The notes beneath the pieces are model-generated. The model did not search any database. It saw nothing but the letters and a program-made list of their open reading frames with translations, and had not been told where the DNA came from. From Aurantiacibacter sp. D1-12 (lineage in GTDB: Bacteria > Pseudomonadota > Alphaproteobacteria > Sphingomonadales > Sphingomonadaceae): a stretch of 64,000 nucleotides of DNA. How positions within the stretch are numbered: position 1 is the first letter of the stretch; every line of letters begins with the position of its first letter. Both the position numbers and the translations under genes were made by a program. This document shows, one piece after another, positions 55,909 to 64,000 of the stretch. The DNA is taken from assembly GCF_028858515.1 (NCBI RefSeq), contig NZ_JAPJZJ010000005.1:124001-188000 (forward strand), given 5' to 3'.

Positions 55909-58215
55909 ATGCACCTGGCAGGGCAGAAAATCCGTAACTGGAGAGAAGCGCATAACCCACCGCTCAGCGCGGAGGAATTTGGTGCTCAATACGGCTCGCC
56001 CAAGCGCTGGCCCAGCCGCACCGTCTATGGCTGGGAAGCCAAAGGCAAAGTCCCACGCAAAGCCACCCAATTGCGGCTGGCCGAGCTGGGTATCTGCGAG
56101 CCTGCCGATTTCCTTGAACCTGCCGGTAATGGCATGGAGAAACCCAAAACGATGAGCGACACCCCCTTCGACTTCTTCGATATGCATGCCCACGGCTTTG
56201 TGCGGATCGCCACCGGAACGCCCAAGAGCCGCACCGCAGACGTTGCCTACAATGCCGAAGGGATCGTTGAGCAAGCAAAAGAGGCGCACGCGCAGAATGT
56301 CGACCTGCTGCTCTATCCGGAACTGTGCCTGTCATCCTATGCGATAGACGATCTGCATATTCAGGCAGCACTGCTGGAGGCGGTTGAGCAGCATATCGAG
56401 GTTATCCGTGCGGCGAGCGAGGAACTGACGCCGGTACTGGTCATTGGCGCTCCGCTGCGGCGCGGTGGGCGCATCTACAATTGCGCAGTTGTGATCGCAC
56501 AGGGCGAAGTGCTGGGCGCGGTCCCCAAGAGCTACCTGCCAAATTACCGCGAATTCTACGAGAAGCGCTGGTTCGCGCGCGGCAACAATTGCCATGATCT
56601 GTGGATCGGGGTGAATGGCGCCGAAGTCCCGTTCGGAACCGATCTCATCTTTGCTGCGACCAATCTGCCCGGCTTCACCTTCGGCATCGAAATCTGCGAG
56701 GATTACTGGAGCCCCAACCCGCCGGGCACGCTAGCGGCGCTGGCGGGCGCTAACATTCTGCTCAACCTATCCGCCTCAAACATCACCATCGGCAAATCAG
56801 ATGAGCGCCACATGCTGTGCCGGGCTTCTTCCAGCCGTTCGGTCTGTGCCTATGCCTATTCCGCCAGCGGCTTTGGCGAGAGCACGACGGACCTCAGCTG
56901 GGATGGCCAGGGCATGGTCTATGAGTTGGGCGATCTGATGATCGAAAGCGTGCGCTTCGAGCTCGAGCCCGAGCTGTGCGTCACCGATATCGACACCCAG
57001 CGTATCCGCAACGAACGCATGCGCATGGGCACTTTCAACGATGCGGCAGAAGATGCCGGACGGCCTGAGGATACATTCCGCACCGTCGGGTTCGAACACA
57101 ACTACGCGGCGGGCGATATCGGGCTGAAGCGCGCGATCCGCCGCTTCCCCTTCGTCCCCAACCGGCAGGAAAAGCTGCACGAGGATTGCTACGAGGCGTT
57201 CAACATCCAGGTTGATGCCCTCGCCCGCCGGGTGAAGGCGACCAGTCCGAAATCACTCATCATCGGCATCTCGGGCGGCCTCGATTCCACCCACGCGTTG
57301 ATCGTCGCCGCCAAGGCTTGCGACATGCTTGGTCTGCCCCGCGAGACCATCCGCGCCTACACCATGCCCGGATTCGCGACCTCCGACGGCACCAAGAGCA
57401 ATGCGTGGAAGCTGATGGAAGCCTTTGGCACCACCGCAGAAGAAATCGATATCAAGCCCGCTGCGCGACAGATGCTGGAGGACATGGGGCACCCCTTCGC
57501 GGATGGCGAGCCGGTGCACGATGTCACTTTCGAGAACGTGCAGGCGGGCCTGCGGACCGATTACCTCTTCCGCCTTGCAAACCATCACAAAGGCTTTGTG
57601 ATCGGCACAGGGGATCTGTCAGAACTGGCGCTGGGCTGGTGCACCTACGGCGTGGGCGACCAGATGAGTCACTACGGTGTTAATTCGGGCGTCCCCAAGA
57701 CTCTGATTCAGTACCTGATCCGTTGGTGCACACGCACCGACCAGTTTGACGGGCATTGCGATGCCGTTCTCGAAGAAGTGCTGGCGACGGAGATTTCGCC
57801 CGAACTGGTGCCAGCCAGTGCGGACGGTTCGATCCAGAGCACCGAGAGCATCATCGGGCCATACGAGCTCAACGACTTCTTCCTCCACCACATTATCCGC
57901 TGGGGGCAAAAGCCGAGCCATGTCGCCTTCCTCTGCTACCACGCATGGAAGGATGCGAAAGCCGGGCTATGGCCGCACGCCTTCCCTGAAGGTGGCAAGA
58001 ACGCTTACAACCTCGTGACGATTCGCAGTTGGTTAGAAAAGTTCCTGAAGCGCTTCTTCCAGTTCAGCCAGTTCAAGCGCAGTGCCATGCCCAACGGGCC
58101 GAAAGTAAGTGCCGGCGGCGCCCTCTCCCCACGCGGAGACTGGCGCGCACCGAGCGATGCGATGGCTGACGTGTGGCTGGAGGAGCTGCGCCGCAAGGTG
58201 CCCGCAGACGGGTGA
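55909..58215 (+). CDS. nadE: NAD+ synthetase (glutamine-hydrolysing) with N-terminal Cro/C1-type HTH
   Basis: 768 residues if begun at 55909, against about 680 for the usual two-domain enzyme. Residues 1-70 (GQKIRNWREAHNPPLSAEEF, then RTVYGWEAKGKVPRKATQLR) look like a Cro/C1 helix-turn-helix. The canonical enzyme would start at Met82 (ATG 56152). The nitrilase-like glutaminase domain has Glu138 in LLYPELCLSS, Lys207 in VPKSYLPNYREFYE and Cys263 in IEICEDYW; the synthetase domain has the ATP loop ISGGLDSTHALI at about 453-464. It converts nicotinate adenine dinucleotide to NAD+ using glutamine. No stop or frameshift separates HTH and enzyme. Whether long, short or both forms are made is open. 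Confidence 0.88.
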   Translation: MHLAGQKIRNWREAHNPPLSAEEFGAQYGSPKRWPSRTVYGWEAKGKVPRKATQLRLAELGICEPADFLEPAGNGMEKPKTMSDTPFDFFDMHAHGFVRIATGTPKSRTADVAYNAEGIVEQAKEAHAQNVDLLLYPELCLSSYAIDDLHIQAALLEAVEQHIEVIRAASEELTPVLVIGAPLRRGGRIYNCAVVIAQGEVLGAVPKSYLPNYREFYEKRWFARGNNCHDLWIGVNGAEVPFGTDLIFAATNLPGFTFGIEICEDYWSPNPPGTLAALAGANILLNLSASNITIGKSDERHMLCRASSSRSVCAYAYSASGFGESTTDLSWDGQGMVYELGDLMIESVRFELEPELCVTDIDTQRIRNERMRMGTFNDAAEDAGRPEDTFRTVGFEHNYAAGDIGLKRAIRRFPFVPNRQEKLHEDCYEAFNIQVDALARRVKATSPKSLIIGISGGLDSTHALIVAAKACDMLGLPRETIRAYTMPGFATSDGTKSNAWKLMEAFGTTAEEIDIKPAARQMLEDMGHPFADGEPVHDVTFENVQAGLRTDYLFRLANHHKGFVIGTGDLSELALGWCTYGVGDQMSHYGVNSGVPKTLIQYLIRWCTRTDQFDGHCDAVLEEVLATEISPELVPASADGSIQSTESIIGPYELNDFFLHHIIRWGQKPSHVAFLCYHAWKDAKAGLWPHAFPEGGKNAYNLVTIRSWLEKFLKRFFQFSQFKRSAMPNGPKVSAGGALSPRGDWRAPSDAMADVWLEELRRKVPADG

Positions 58216-58252
58216 CGCTTGCCAACCATCGCGCGCCGTGTAGGCTCCCCGC

Positions 58253-59014
58253 ATGACAAGCAAAACAGTGCTCATTACCGGCGGAGCCAAGCGTCTTGGC
58301 AAGGCAATGGCGAAGCGCTTTGCGGATAGCGGCTGGCACGTCATCATCCACTACAACCGCTCAAGCGATGCAGCAGAGGCGCTCGCCGCAAGTCTACCGA
58401 GTGCAGAGACGGTCAAGTGTGACGTTGCCGATCATGATGCGGCGGTTGCGATGATCCGCGCGCTTGCGGATAGCCATCATGACTGGCGCTGCCTCGTCAA
58501 CAATGCCTCGACATTCAAAGCCGACGAAGTAACCGGACTCGATCCGGCAACGAACCAGCGGAACATGAGTGTCAACGCTGTTAGCCCTGCCCTTACGGCG
58601 CAGACCTATTTCGCCCATGCCCGCAGCAAGCGCGGGCGGCGGGTGATCCAGTTCACCGACCAGAAGCTGAAGAACCTCAACCCCGATTTCTTCAGCTACA
58701 CCATGAGCAAGAGCGCGACCGATACTGCGGCGCGAATGTTGGCGATGGCGCACGGCGGAGAAGACCGCGTCTACACCCTCGCCCCGGGCGCGATCCTGCC
58801 GAGCCATGACCAGACCGAGGAAGAGGCAGAGCGCTCGCACACACGCAACCTGCTGCACCGCCGTACTGGTGCAGACGAAATTGCCGAAGCAGCGCTGTTC
58901 CTTGCCGAAGGGCCACTGGCGAGCGGACAGTCTATTCACATCGATTCCGGCCAGCATCTGCTGCAGCAGGACCGCGATGTCATCTACCTGGAAAGAGAGG
59001 GAGCTCCGCAATGA
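58253..59014 (+). CDS. SDR-family oxidoreductase, pteridine-reductase-like
   Basis: 253 residues. TVLITGGAKRLGKAMAKRFA is the cofactor-binding TGxxxxxG motif, with the following HYNRSS implying NADP; LVNNASTF is the NNAS variant; Tyr149-x3-Lys153 in SYTMSKSA is the active site, and APGAILP follows. The pattern resembles FolM-like dihydrofolate/dihydromonapterin reductases and pteridine reductases. Lying before a molybdopterin enzyme pair it might handle a pterin, but that is conjecture. Its stop overlaps the cytochrome b start by 4 bp. Confidence 0.82.
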   Translation: MTSKTVLITGGAKRLGKAMAKRFADSGWHVIIHYNRSSDAAEALAASLPSAETVKCDVADHDAAVAMIRALADSHHDWRCLVNNASTFKADEVTGLDPATNQRNMSVNAVSPALTAQTYFAHARSKRGRRVIQFTDQKLKNLNPDFFSYTMSKSATDTAARMLAMAHGGEDRVYTLAPGAILPSHDQTEEEAERSHTRNLLHRRTGADEIAEAALFLAEGPLASGQSIHIDSGQHLLQQDRDVIYLEREGAPQ

Positions 59015-59703
59015 GCAAGGTGAAAAAGCGGCACGCGCTGTCAACGCGGCTTTGGCACTGGACCAATGCCATCAGCGTGATCATCCTGTTTATGAGCGGG
59101 CTCAATATCTCCAACGCCCATCGCCGCCTCTACTGGGGTAATGATGGCTATGCGGTGGAACAGGCCTGGCTCGAAGTGCCGCGTTTCCCCGGCTGGATGA
59201 CCATCCCGGACTACTACAGCCTGTCGGCCGCACGCGACTGGCACGTGCTGTTCTCGCTGGTGTTCGGCTTTGCGCTTCTGGCCTTCATGATCTCGGCCTT
59301 CACCAACGGCCATATGGTCCGCGATATCTTTGCTCGCGCGCGCGAATGGAGCCCGTCAAACATCTGGAACGACATCAAGGAACACGCGAAGTTCAATTTC
59401 GAACACGGTGAAGGCAAGTACAACATTCTGCAGAAGATCACTTACTCCAGCGTTATACTGATCCTGATCCCGCTGATGATCTTCACCGGTATGGTGATGA
59501 GCCCGGGTATGGAAGCCGTATGGCCGTGGATGACCGACCTGTTCGGCGGTCGCCAGAGCGCACGCTCGCTTCATTTCATCGCCGCATGGCTGCTCGCTCT
59601 GTTCTTCGTCGTGCACATCCTGCTGGTGATTGCCGCAGGGCCGATCAAGCACATCAGGGATATGATTACCGGCGGCAAGGAAGAAACGGGAGAAAGACCA
59701 TGA
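59011..59703 (+). CDS. Cytochrome b561/b6-type membrane subunit
   Basis: 230 residues with four hydrophobic helices. Histidines near helix ends (TRLWHWTNAISV, DWHVLFSLVFG, SLHFIAAWLLALFFVVHILLV) fit two b-type haem ligations, as in the Ni/Fe-hydrogenase and formate-dehydrogenase cytochrome b family. It starts inside the SDR stop and its own stop overlaps the start of the molybdopterin protein (ATGA). It is likely the quinone-linked membrane anchor for that periplasmic enzyme. Confidence 0.85.
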   Translation: MSKVKKRHALSTRLWHWTNAISVIILFMSGLNISNAHRRLYWGNDGYAVEQAWLEVPRFPGWMTIPDYYSLSAARDWHVLFSLVFGFALLAFMISAFTNGHMVRDIFARAREWSPSNIWNDIKEHAKFNFEHGEGKYNILQKITYSSVILILIPLMIFTGMVMSPGMEAVWPWMTDLFGGRQSARSLHFIAAWLLALFFVVHILLVIAAGPIKHIRDMITGGKEETGERP

Positions 59704-60443
59704 AGCGTCGCAATTTCCTCGTCGCAGGTGCTTCTGCCTTCCTCGCCGGTTGTTCCAAGATCGGTGACACGCTGTGGTTCGAAAAGCTCGTGGACGGGGC
59801 CGAAAGCTGGCATCGCGGCCTGCACCGCGCACTGGGTGGCGGCCGCATTACTATGGCGCCGGAATATGATCGGAGCGCGATCTCGCCTTTCTTTCGCGGA
59901 AACGGTTCGCAGACTGTCGATACTGAAGACTATGCCGCAGCAGAGGCGGAAGGTTTCGCCAACTGGGAACTAACCGTGGACGGACTGGTCGCCAATCCCA
60001 TGGTGCTCTCAATGGACCAGATCCGCTCCCTTCCGCAGCGTACGCAGGTAACGCGGCACGATTGCGTCGAAGGTTGGAGTGCAATCGGGGAATGGACCGG
60101 CCCGCAACTCTCAAACATTCTCGAAGCCGCGCAGCCGACCGGTGAGGCCAACTTCATCGTCTTCCACTGCGCTGACACGCTTTCGGGAAGCGACTATTAC
60201 GAGAGTTGCGACATGGATGATGCGATGCATCCACAGACCATCATCGCGCACCAGCTCAACGGAGAGGCCCTGCCCGTCCGCAACGGTGCACCACTGCGCC
60301 TGCGCCTCGAACGGCAGCTGGGTTACAAGCACGCCAAGTACCTCACCCGGATTGAAGCAGTCGCCTCGCTAGATGGCATCGGTGATGGCTACGGCGGCTA
60401 TTGGGAAGATCGTGCGGGCTATCAGTGGTATGCGGGGATCTGA
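59700..60443 (+). CDS. Molybdopterin-dependent oxidoreductase, Tat/lipoprotein signal
   Basis: 247 residues. MKRRNFLVAGASAFLAGC joins a twin-arginine-like start (KRRNFL) to a lipobox (FLAGC, Cys18), suggesting Tat export and lipid anchoring. The sulfite-oxidase-fold domain has Cys122 in HDCVEGWSAIGEW, the expected Mo-ligating cysteine as in MsrP-type enzymes, and a late LRLERQLGYKHAKYLTRIE stretch. The cytochrome b gene before it is coupled by a 4-bp overlap, so electrons may pass between the quinone pool and the Mo site. Substrate unknown; sulfoxide or another oxyanion is possible. Confidence 0.83.
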   Translation: MKRRNFLVAGASAFLAGCSKIGDTLWFEKLVDGAESWHRGLHRALGGGRITMAPEYDRSAISPFFRGNGSQTVDTEDYAAAEAEGFANWELTVDGLVANPMVLSMDQIRSLPQRTQVTRHDCVEGWSAIGEWTGPQLSNILEAAQPTGEANFIVFHCADTLSGSDYYESCDMDDAMHPQTIIAHQLNGEALPVRNGAPLRLRLERQLGYKHAKYLTRIEAVASLDGIGDGYGGYWEDRAGYQWYAGI

Positions 60444-60455
60444 TCAAGCTTTCTG

Positions 60456-60899
60456 TCAGCCTTCTGGCGGATAGACCTTGTTCATCGCCTCCCAGTTGAG
60501 TTCCACCAGTTCTTCCAGCACGTCCAAATCCACATCGGCCAGCTTGTTGATGTAGAGGCAGCTCTTGCCGCGCGAATACTTACCAATGCGGGAGAGAATT
60601 TCTTCGCTGCTGCGCCCTGCTACATCATCGCAATATCCGCCCATTAGATAGAGCGAGTGTTTGGGCTTTCGCGGCGAAAAGCCAATGCGCAGGAAGTCTC
60701 CCTCGCGGCCGCTTTCATACTTGTAGTGGTATTCGCCATAGCCGATGATGGTCGGACCCCACATAACCGGCTCCTCGCCTGTCACCCTGCGGAACATCGC
60801 ATCGAGCACCTTGGCATCTTCACGCTTGCCAGCGTGATCGATGCCGTCAATGAAGTCGGTCACAGCTTTGCCTGTAGGCTTTGTCTTGTTTTCGCTCAT
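60456..60899 (-). CDS. DUF1801 domain protein
   Basis: 147 residues from the ATG at 60899; the frame goes on to 60968 without homology. KREDAKVLDAMFRRVTGEEPVMWGPTIIGYGEYHYKYESGREGDFLRIGFSPRKPKHSLYL-type text is the YdhG/DUF1801 fold, here quoted only in part: MWGPTIIGYGEYHYKY and LRIGFSPRKPKHSLYL. It ends SCLYINKLADVDLDVLEELV. Members are small soluble proteins of unknown function. It converges with the molybdopterin gene, with 12 bp between stops. Confidence 0.85.
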   Translation of the reverse strand: MSENKTKPTGKAVTDFIDGIDHAGKREDAKVLDAMFRRVTGEEPVMWGPTIIGYGEYHYKYESGREGDFLRIGFSPRKPKHSLYLMGGYCDDVAGRSSEEILSRIGKYSRGKSCLYINKLADVDLDVLEELVELNWEAMNKVYPPEG

Positions 60900-61015
60900 G
60901 ATCTTATCCCCTCCACTCCAACGCGGATGAGATAACCGACAATTGACTCTGCGCCAAACGCTGCGCACACGTATCGTTTACGAAAAACAAAACAATCCTG
61001 GGGGACACCAACCAC

Positions 61016-62329
61016 ATGTGGCTGCTCGACAAATTTCTGCAGAAAGCCATCAAGCGCGGCAAGCTGATCATCACCGATCATGACGGCAAGGTCTATGAAT
61101 ACGGGCCTGGTCCCGAAGAGGGCGTGCACGGCATGGACAAGGGACCGGTCAAGGTCCAGCTGACAAACAAGAAGGCCGCCAACCATATTGCCCGCTATCC
61201 GCAATGCGGTGCAGGTGAAGCCTTCATGTGGGGTTGGCTCGTGGTTGAAGAGCCGCACGATATCCGCGACATGATCCTCTACATCACGGAGAATGCTAAG
61301 AAGCTGGGCGATGCTCCACTCAAGCCGAAGGGCGCGATCCGCACGGCGATCCAGAAGTCCATCGCCAAGATCGACAGCGTCAACTTGAAGGGCAAAGCAC
61401 GCAAGAACGCCGAGCATACCTACAACCTGACGCGTCGTCTGTACGAGCTCTTCCTTGACGAAGACCGCCAGTACACGATGGGTTACCACCGCGATCTCGA
61501 TAACAGCTTGGAAAAAGCGCAGCTCGACAAGAAGGCGCACATCGCTGCCAAGCTGAACATTACCAAGGAAAACGGCCCCAGCATGAAGGTTCTGGATATC
61601 GGCTGCGGCTGGGGTGGCCTCGCGCTCTACCTCCACCGCACCTACGGCTGCGAAGTGCTGGGCGTAGCCCTGGCCCCCGACCAGATCGCCTTCTGTAAAG
61701 AGCGCGCGAAGGAAGCCGGTGTCGAGGACAAGGTGAAGTTCGCGCTGATGGATTACCGCGATGTCGAGGGCAAATTCGACCGCATTACCAGCGTCGGTCT
61801 GCTCGAACATGTCGGTACCCCGCACTACCCGCAATTCTACGAACACACGCACCGCCTGTTGAAGAAAGACGGCGTGATGTTCAGCCACTGCTGCGGCCGC
61901 GCAGGTCGCCCGGGCTTCACCGATGCCTGGACGCGCAAGTACATCTTCCCCGGTGGCTACATCCCCGCGCTTTCCGAACTCGTGACCCAGAGCGAGCAGT
62001 TCGGCTGGCAGGTGATGGACGTGGAGGCGATGCGCTTCCATTACTGCTACACGCTGGAGGAATGGTACAACCGCACTGTCCTGCACAAAGATGAGATCAT
62101 CGAGATGTATGATGAGGTGTTCTACCGCATGTGGCTGTTCTACCTCGCTGGCGCCGAGCAGGCGTTCCGCAACGGCAACATGGTCAACTGGCAAATCCTC
62201 TACGTGAAAGAACGCGACGCCATCCCAATGACGCGCGACTACATGTACGAGGAATCAGAGCGCCTGCGTGGGCTTGAAGAACCGCCCGCATGGCACCTCG
62301 ACCCGGCTCTGAAGGAAGCTGCGGAGTAA
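61016..62329 (+). CDS. cfa: Cyclopropane-fatty-acyl-phospholipid synthase family methyltransferase
   Basis: 437 residues. The N-terminal 180 residues form the family's lipid-contact region (MWLLDKFLQKAIKRGKL). The SAM domain has VLDIGCGWGGLALYLHRTYG and VALAPDQIAFCKERAKEAG; SVGLLEHVGTPHYPQFYE includes the conserved Glu/His, then AFRNGNMVNWQILYVKER near the end. Such enzymes add a methylene to unsaturated phospholipid chains or methylate them. A stop-start overlap of 1 bp couples it to the LytTR gene. Substrate position unknown. Confidence 0.88.
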   Translation: MWLLDKFLQKAIKRGKLIITDHDGKVYEYGPGPEEGVHGMDKGPVKVQLTNKKAANHIARYPQCGAGEAFMWGWLVVEEPHDIRDMILYITENAKKLGDAPLKPKGAIRTAIQKSIAKIDSVNLKGKARKNAEHTYNLTRRLYELFLDEDRQYTMGYHRDLDNSLEKAQLDKKAHIAAKLNITKENGPSMKVLDIGCGWGGLALYLHRTYGCEVLGVALAPDQIAFCKERAKEAGVEDKVKFALMDYRDVEGKFDRITSVGLLEHVGTPHYPQFYEHTHRLLKKDGVMFSHCCGRAGRPGFTDAWTRKYIFPGGYIPALSELVTQSEQFGWQVMDVEAMRFHYCYTLEEWYNRTVLHKDEIIEMYDEVFYRMWLFYLAGAEQAFRNGNMVNWQILYVKERDAIPMTRDYMYEESERLRGLEEPPAWHLDPALKEAAE

Positions 62330-63156
62330 TGTCTGCCAGCGCTCTCTCCAGCCGAGAGGGCGCCTGGCAAACCCGGTATTGGGCGCTGGCACTGATTATA
62401 CCGCTTGTGCTTTTCGCGGGCGAAGCAGCAACACTGCTTATGTTCGAGCACTTTCGCGCACCAAATACTTCGCTGCTAATCCAATTGGTTGCAATGCTGG
62501 CATTCTTTCTGTGCCTGGCTGCTGTGCCGCGCCTTTTATGGCGTAAGTTCGCGGGTTGGAAAGCCAATCAGCGAGCAGGGATGCAGCCCATCGTCATTCG
62601 AATTGCTGCAATAGGGCTCCTCCTGGCCGCACTGCATCTGGCAGCCCTCGCCCTTATCAAGATGGCCCTCTACGCATCGCAGGAATGGATGGCCTTGCCC
62701 GCCAACATCGCGTTTTCGATCGGTGAAACGTGGGCGAACTATGCGGCAATCTGGTTGGCCGTATACGCTCTTATGGCGTTGGGCACCTATTTGCTCTGGA
62801 AACGCCAATGCGCTCCCGCTGACCCCACCAGCTTCAGTTTTTCCGTCAGGCGCAACGACCGAACGTTGCGGATCGAGCCTGCTGAGGTGTGCTGGATAGA
62901 GGCGGAAGGTAACTACCTCGAAATTCATACCCTCGATGGAAGCTATACGGTTCGAGACAGCCTGACGCGACTCGCTCCGCTTCTGGAAGCACATGGTTTC
63001 ATCCGCTCTCACCGGCGCGCGCTGGTAAACACACAACACGTGAAGGGTGTGCGCAGTTGCAGCGAAAGCAGCAGCTATCGGGTCATGCTCTTCTCTGGGG
63101 AGGAAGCTCCGCTAGGACGGCGGCGGCTTGCCGAATTCCGTGAGAAACTTGGCTAA
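62329..63156 (+). CDS. LytTR-domain regulator with membrane segments
   Basis: 275 residues from the ATG at 62329, overlapping the cfa stop. The N-terminal half has four hydrophobic helices (YWALALIIPLVLFAGEAATLL, LIQLVAMLAFFLCLAAV, IRIAAIGLLLAALHLAALALI, YAAIWLAVYALMALGTYLL). The C-terminal LytTR domain has LRIEPAEVCWIEAEGNYLEIHT, YTVRDSLTRLAPLLEAHGFIRSHRRALVN and a final GRRRLAEFREKLG. It would bind DNA directly from the membrane. Coupling to a lipid-modifying enzyme suggests a link to membrane state. Target unknown. Confidence 0.85.
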   Translation: MSASALSSREGAWQTRYWALALIIPLVLFAGEAATLLMFEHFRAPNTSLLIQLVAMLAFFLCLAAVPRLLWRKFAGWKANQRAGMQPIVIRIAAIGLLLAALHLAALALIKMALYASQEWMALPANIAFSIGETWANYAAIWLAVYALMALGTYLLWKRQCAPADPTSFSFSVRRNDRTLRIEPAEVCWIEAEGNYLEIHTLDGSYTVRDSLTRLAPLLEAHGFIRSHRRALVNTQHVKGVRSCSESSSYRVMLFSGEEAPLGRRRLAEFREKLG

Positions 63157-63205
63157 CCGCCTGCACAACATTTCCGACCGCTGGCACCAGGCAGCTTGAA
63201 AATCC

Positions 63206-63236
63206 GTCTCCCGCAGCGCGACGTCGCGAGCGGGAC
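63206..63236 (+). promoter_or_regulatory. GC-rich hairpin in the leader of the last gene
   Basis: GTC-T-CCCGC pairs with GCGGGAC (one bulge) and encloses the self-complementary CGCGACGTCGCG. It ends 4 bases before the GGAGG ribosome binding site at 63241-63245. It may affect translation of the lipoprotein gene; no known riboswitch is recognised. Confidence 0.35.
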
Positions 63237-63250
63237 GAACGGAGGATCAC

Positions 63251-64000
63251 ATGTATTTTCAACTTTCCAGACATCGCAGGACCGCTGCGGCTCTGCTGAC
63301 AACTGCAAGCCTTGTGCTCACGGCCTGTGTTGCCAATGCAAACGAACAGGAAATGACAACAACCGCAACGCCCGTGCTTCCGGGTAGCGAAGCGATCAAT
63401 GTACCCGCTTTCGAGGATTATGAGGCAGTCTACACAAGCGCTTCTTCCAAAACCGGATTTTTCACCCTGCAAGCGCGCACGAGCGGCGATGGCGCGATGC
63501 TGGTCCTGATTGACATCATTCCCATGGAGAACATGGTGATCGCCTCGCAGCGACATATCGAGCTGGACTCCATGCGGCAGGCATTCGGCGCGGGTCCATA
63601 TTTCGCCTGGGGGCCCGAATTCGTGGTGAGCCGATCCAACACCCAAGGTTATGACTGGACGCGCGCGCCAATCGAGGGCGGCGAGCCCTTGCGCGCTGCT
63701 GGCCCGATAGAGAACGGCGGGTATCTCGACACGATGTTCTCTCCGCTTCTCGCAGCCCTTCTCCCGATGGAACTGGGAACGAGCGTTTCGATCCCTGAAG
63801 CCACCGCGATCGTCGGCGGCACAGTAGAATCGCGGATGATTGAATACACGGTGGTGGGTGAAGAGGAGCTACAATTGGCGAGCGGAATATCTTGCCTCTG
63901 CACCGTCCTCGAGCGGGCCGCAGACGGCAGCCGCGCGGCTGAACGGTTCTGGGTCTCGCGTGAAGCACCCTTCGTCTTCCGCCGCATTCGCGCTTTTGGC
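63251..64000 (+). CDS. Putative lipoprotein of unknown function, 3' end beyond window
   Basis: 250 residues are visible from the ATG at 63251 with GGAGG upstream; the frame is open to the edge. MYFQLSRHRRTAAALLTTAS then LVLTACVANA is a lipoprotein signal with lipobox LTAC (Cys26). The mature part begins with a Thr-rich linker, then FEDYEAVYTSASSKTGFFTLQAR and a beta-rich region, plus a single CLC pair (ISCLCTVLE). The overall style is that of outer-membrane lipoproteins of the DUF3108 type, but I do not recognise the family with certainty. Confidence 0.6.
   Translation, partial: MYFQLSRHRRTAAALLTTASLVLTACVANANEQEMTTTATPVLPGSEAINVPAFEDYEAVYTSASSKTGFFTLQARTSGDGAMLVLIDIIPMENMVIASQRHIELDSMRQAFGAGPYFAWGPEFVVSRSNTQGYDWTRAPIEGGEPLRAAGPIENGGYLDTMFSPLLAALLPMELGTSVSIPEATAIVGGTVESRMIEYTVVGEEELQLASGISCLCTVLERAADGSRAAERFWVSREAPFVFRRIRAFG

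Overview
The window reads as a chromosomal segment of an alphaproteobacterium of the order Sphingomonadales, most likely an Erythrobacteraceae-type marine bacterium. This is inferred from gene content (CckA and CpdR of the CtrA phosphorelay, SapC-family protein, IalB-like protein, eukaryote-like NADP isocitrate dehydrogenase, type III polyketide synthase cassette), from high GC, and from SOS boxes of the alphaproteobacterial form GTTC-N7-GTTC. Genes are tightly packed, often with 1-4 bp start/stop overlaps. No rRNA, CRISPR array, prophage or complete insertion sequence is seen.

Layout: 1-5.2 kb holds a truncated AmpG-type permease, a pseudouridine synthase, rsmD and a UvrD/PcrA helicase with an SOS box directly before its start. 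5.3-6.2 kb is a lower-GC islet with a class A beta-lactamase-like serine hydrolase. 6.4-13.1 kb carries a sterol-desaturase-family hydroxylase, a DEAD-box helicase, a GlcD-type flavoprotein, a SapC-family protein, a candidate small RNA with an anti-Shine-Dalgarno motif, and an N-formylglutamate amidohydrolase. 13.2-13.8 kb has cpdR and tRNA-Val(GAC). 13.8-22.3 kb is a fatty-acid degradation region: a MerR regulator and fadD diverge from a thiolase, a FadN-like enzyme, an acyl-CoA dehydrogenase and a nitronate monooxygenase, with a near-perfect palindrome between the two units. 22.3-25.2 kb is a compact type III PKS, methyltransferase and flavoprotein operon. 25.2-32 kb contains icd, a GNAT-nitrilase fusion, a GIY-YIG gene bounded by inverted repeats, putP and a Kef-type antiporter.

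32-43.4 kb contains alaS, a methyltransferase, recA with its SOS box, two tandem paralogous DUF4139 proteins, cckA and a DUF2062 protein. 43.5-50.3 kb contains smpB, a DUF805 protein and dapA on the minus strand, diverging from a soluble lytic transglycosylase, an alpha/beta-hydrolase lipoprotein, greB and an M1-like metallopeptidase. 50.3-55.1 kb has the YqiJ/flotillin pair, an IalB-like protein, a VOC protein and rlmN. 55.2-60.4 kb has a glycine-zipper protein, an unusual NAD synthetase with an N-terminal Cro/C1-type helix-turn-helix, an SDR, a cytochrome b and a Tat/lipoprotein molybdopterin oxidoreductase. 60.5-64 kb has a DUF1801 protein, a cyclopropane-synthase-family methyltransferase coupled to a membrane-bound LytTR regulator, and a truncated lipoprotein gene.

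The most unusual items are the in-frame HTH-NAD synthetase fusion preceded by a 19-bp palindrome, the predicted C-rich small RNA at about 12027-12135, the repeat-bounded GIY-YIG unit that also supplies the stop codon of putP, and a short dispersed element with two tandem CCTGTTACA units found twice in the window. All assignments come from reading the sequence; no database search was made.
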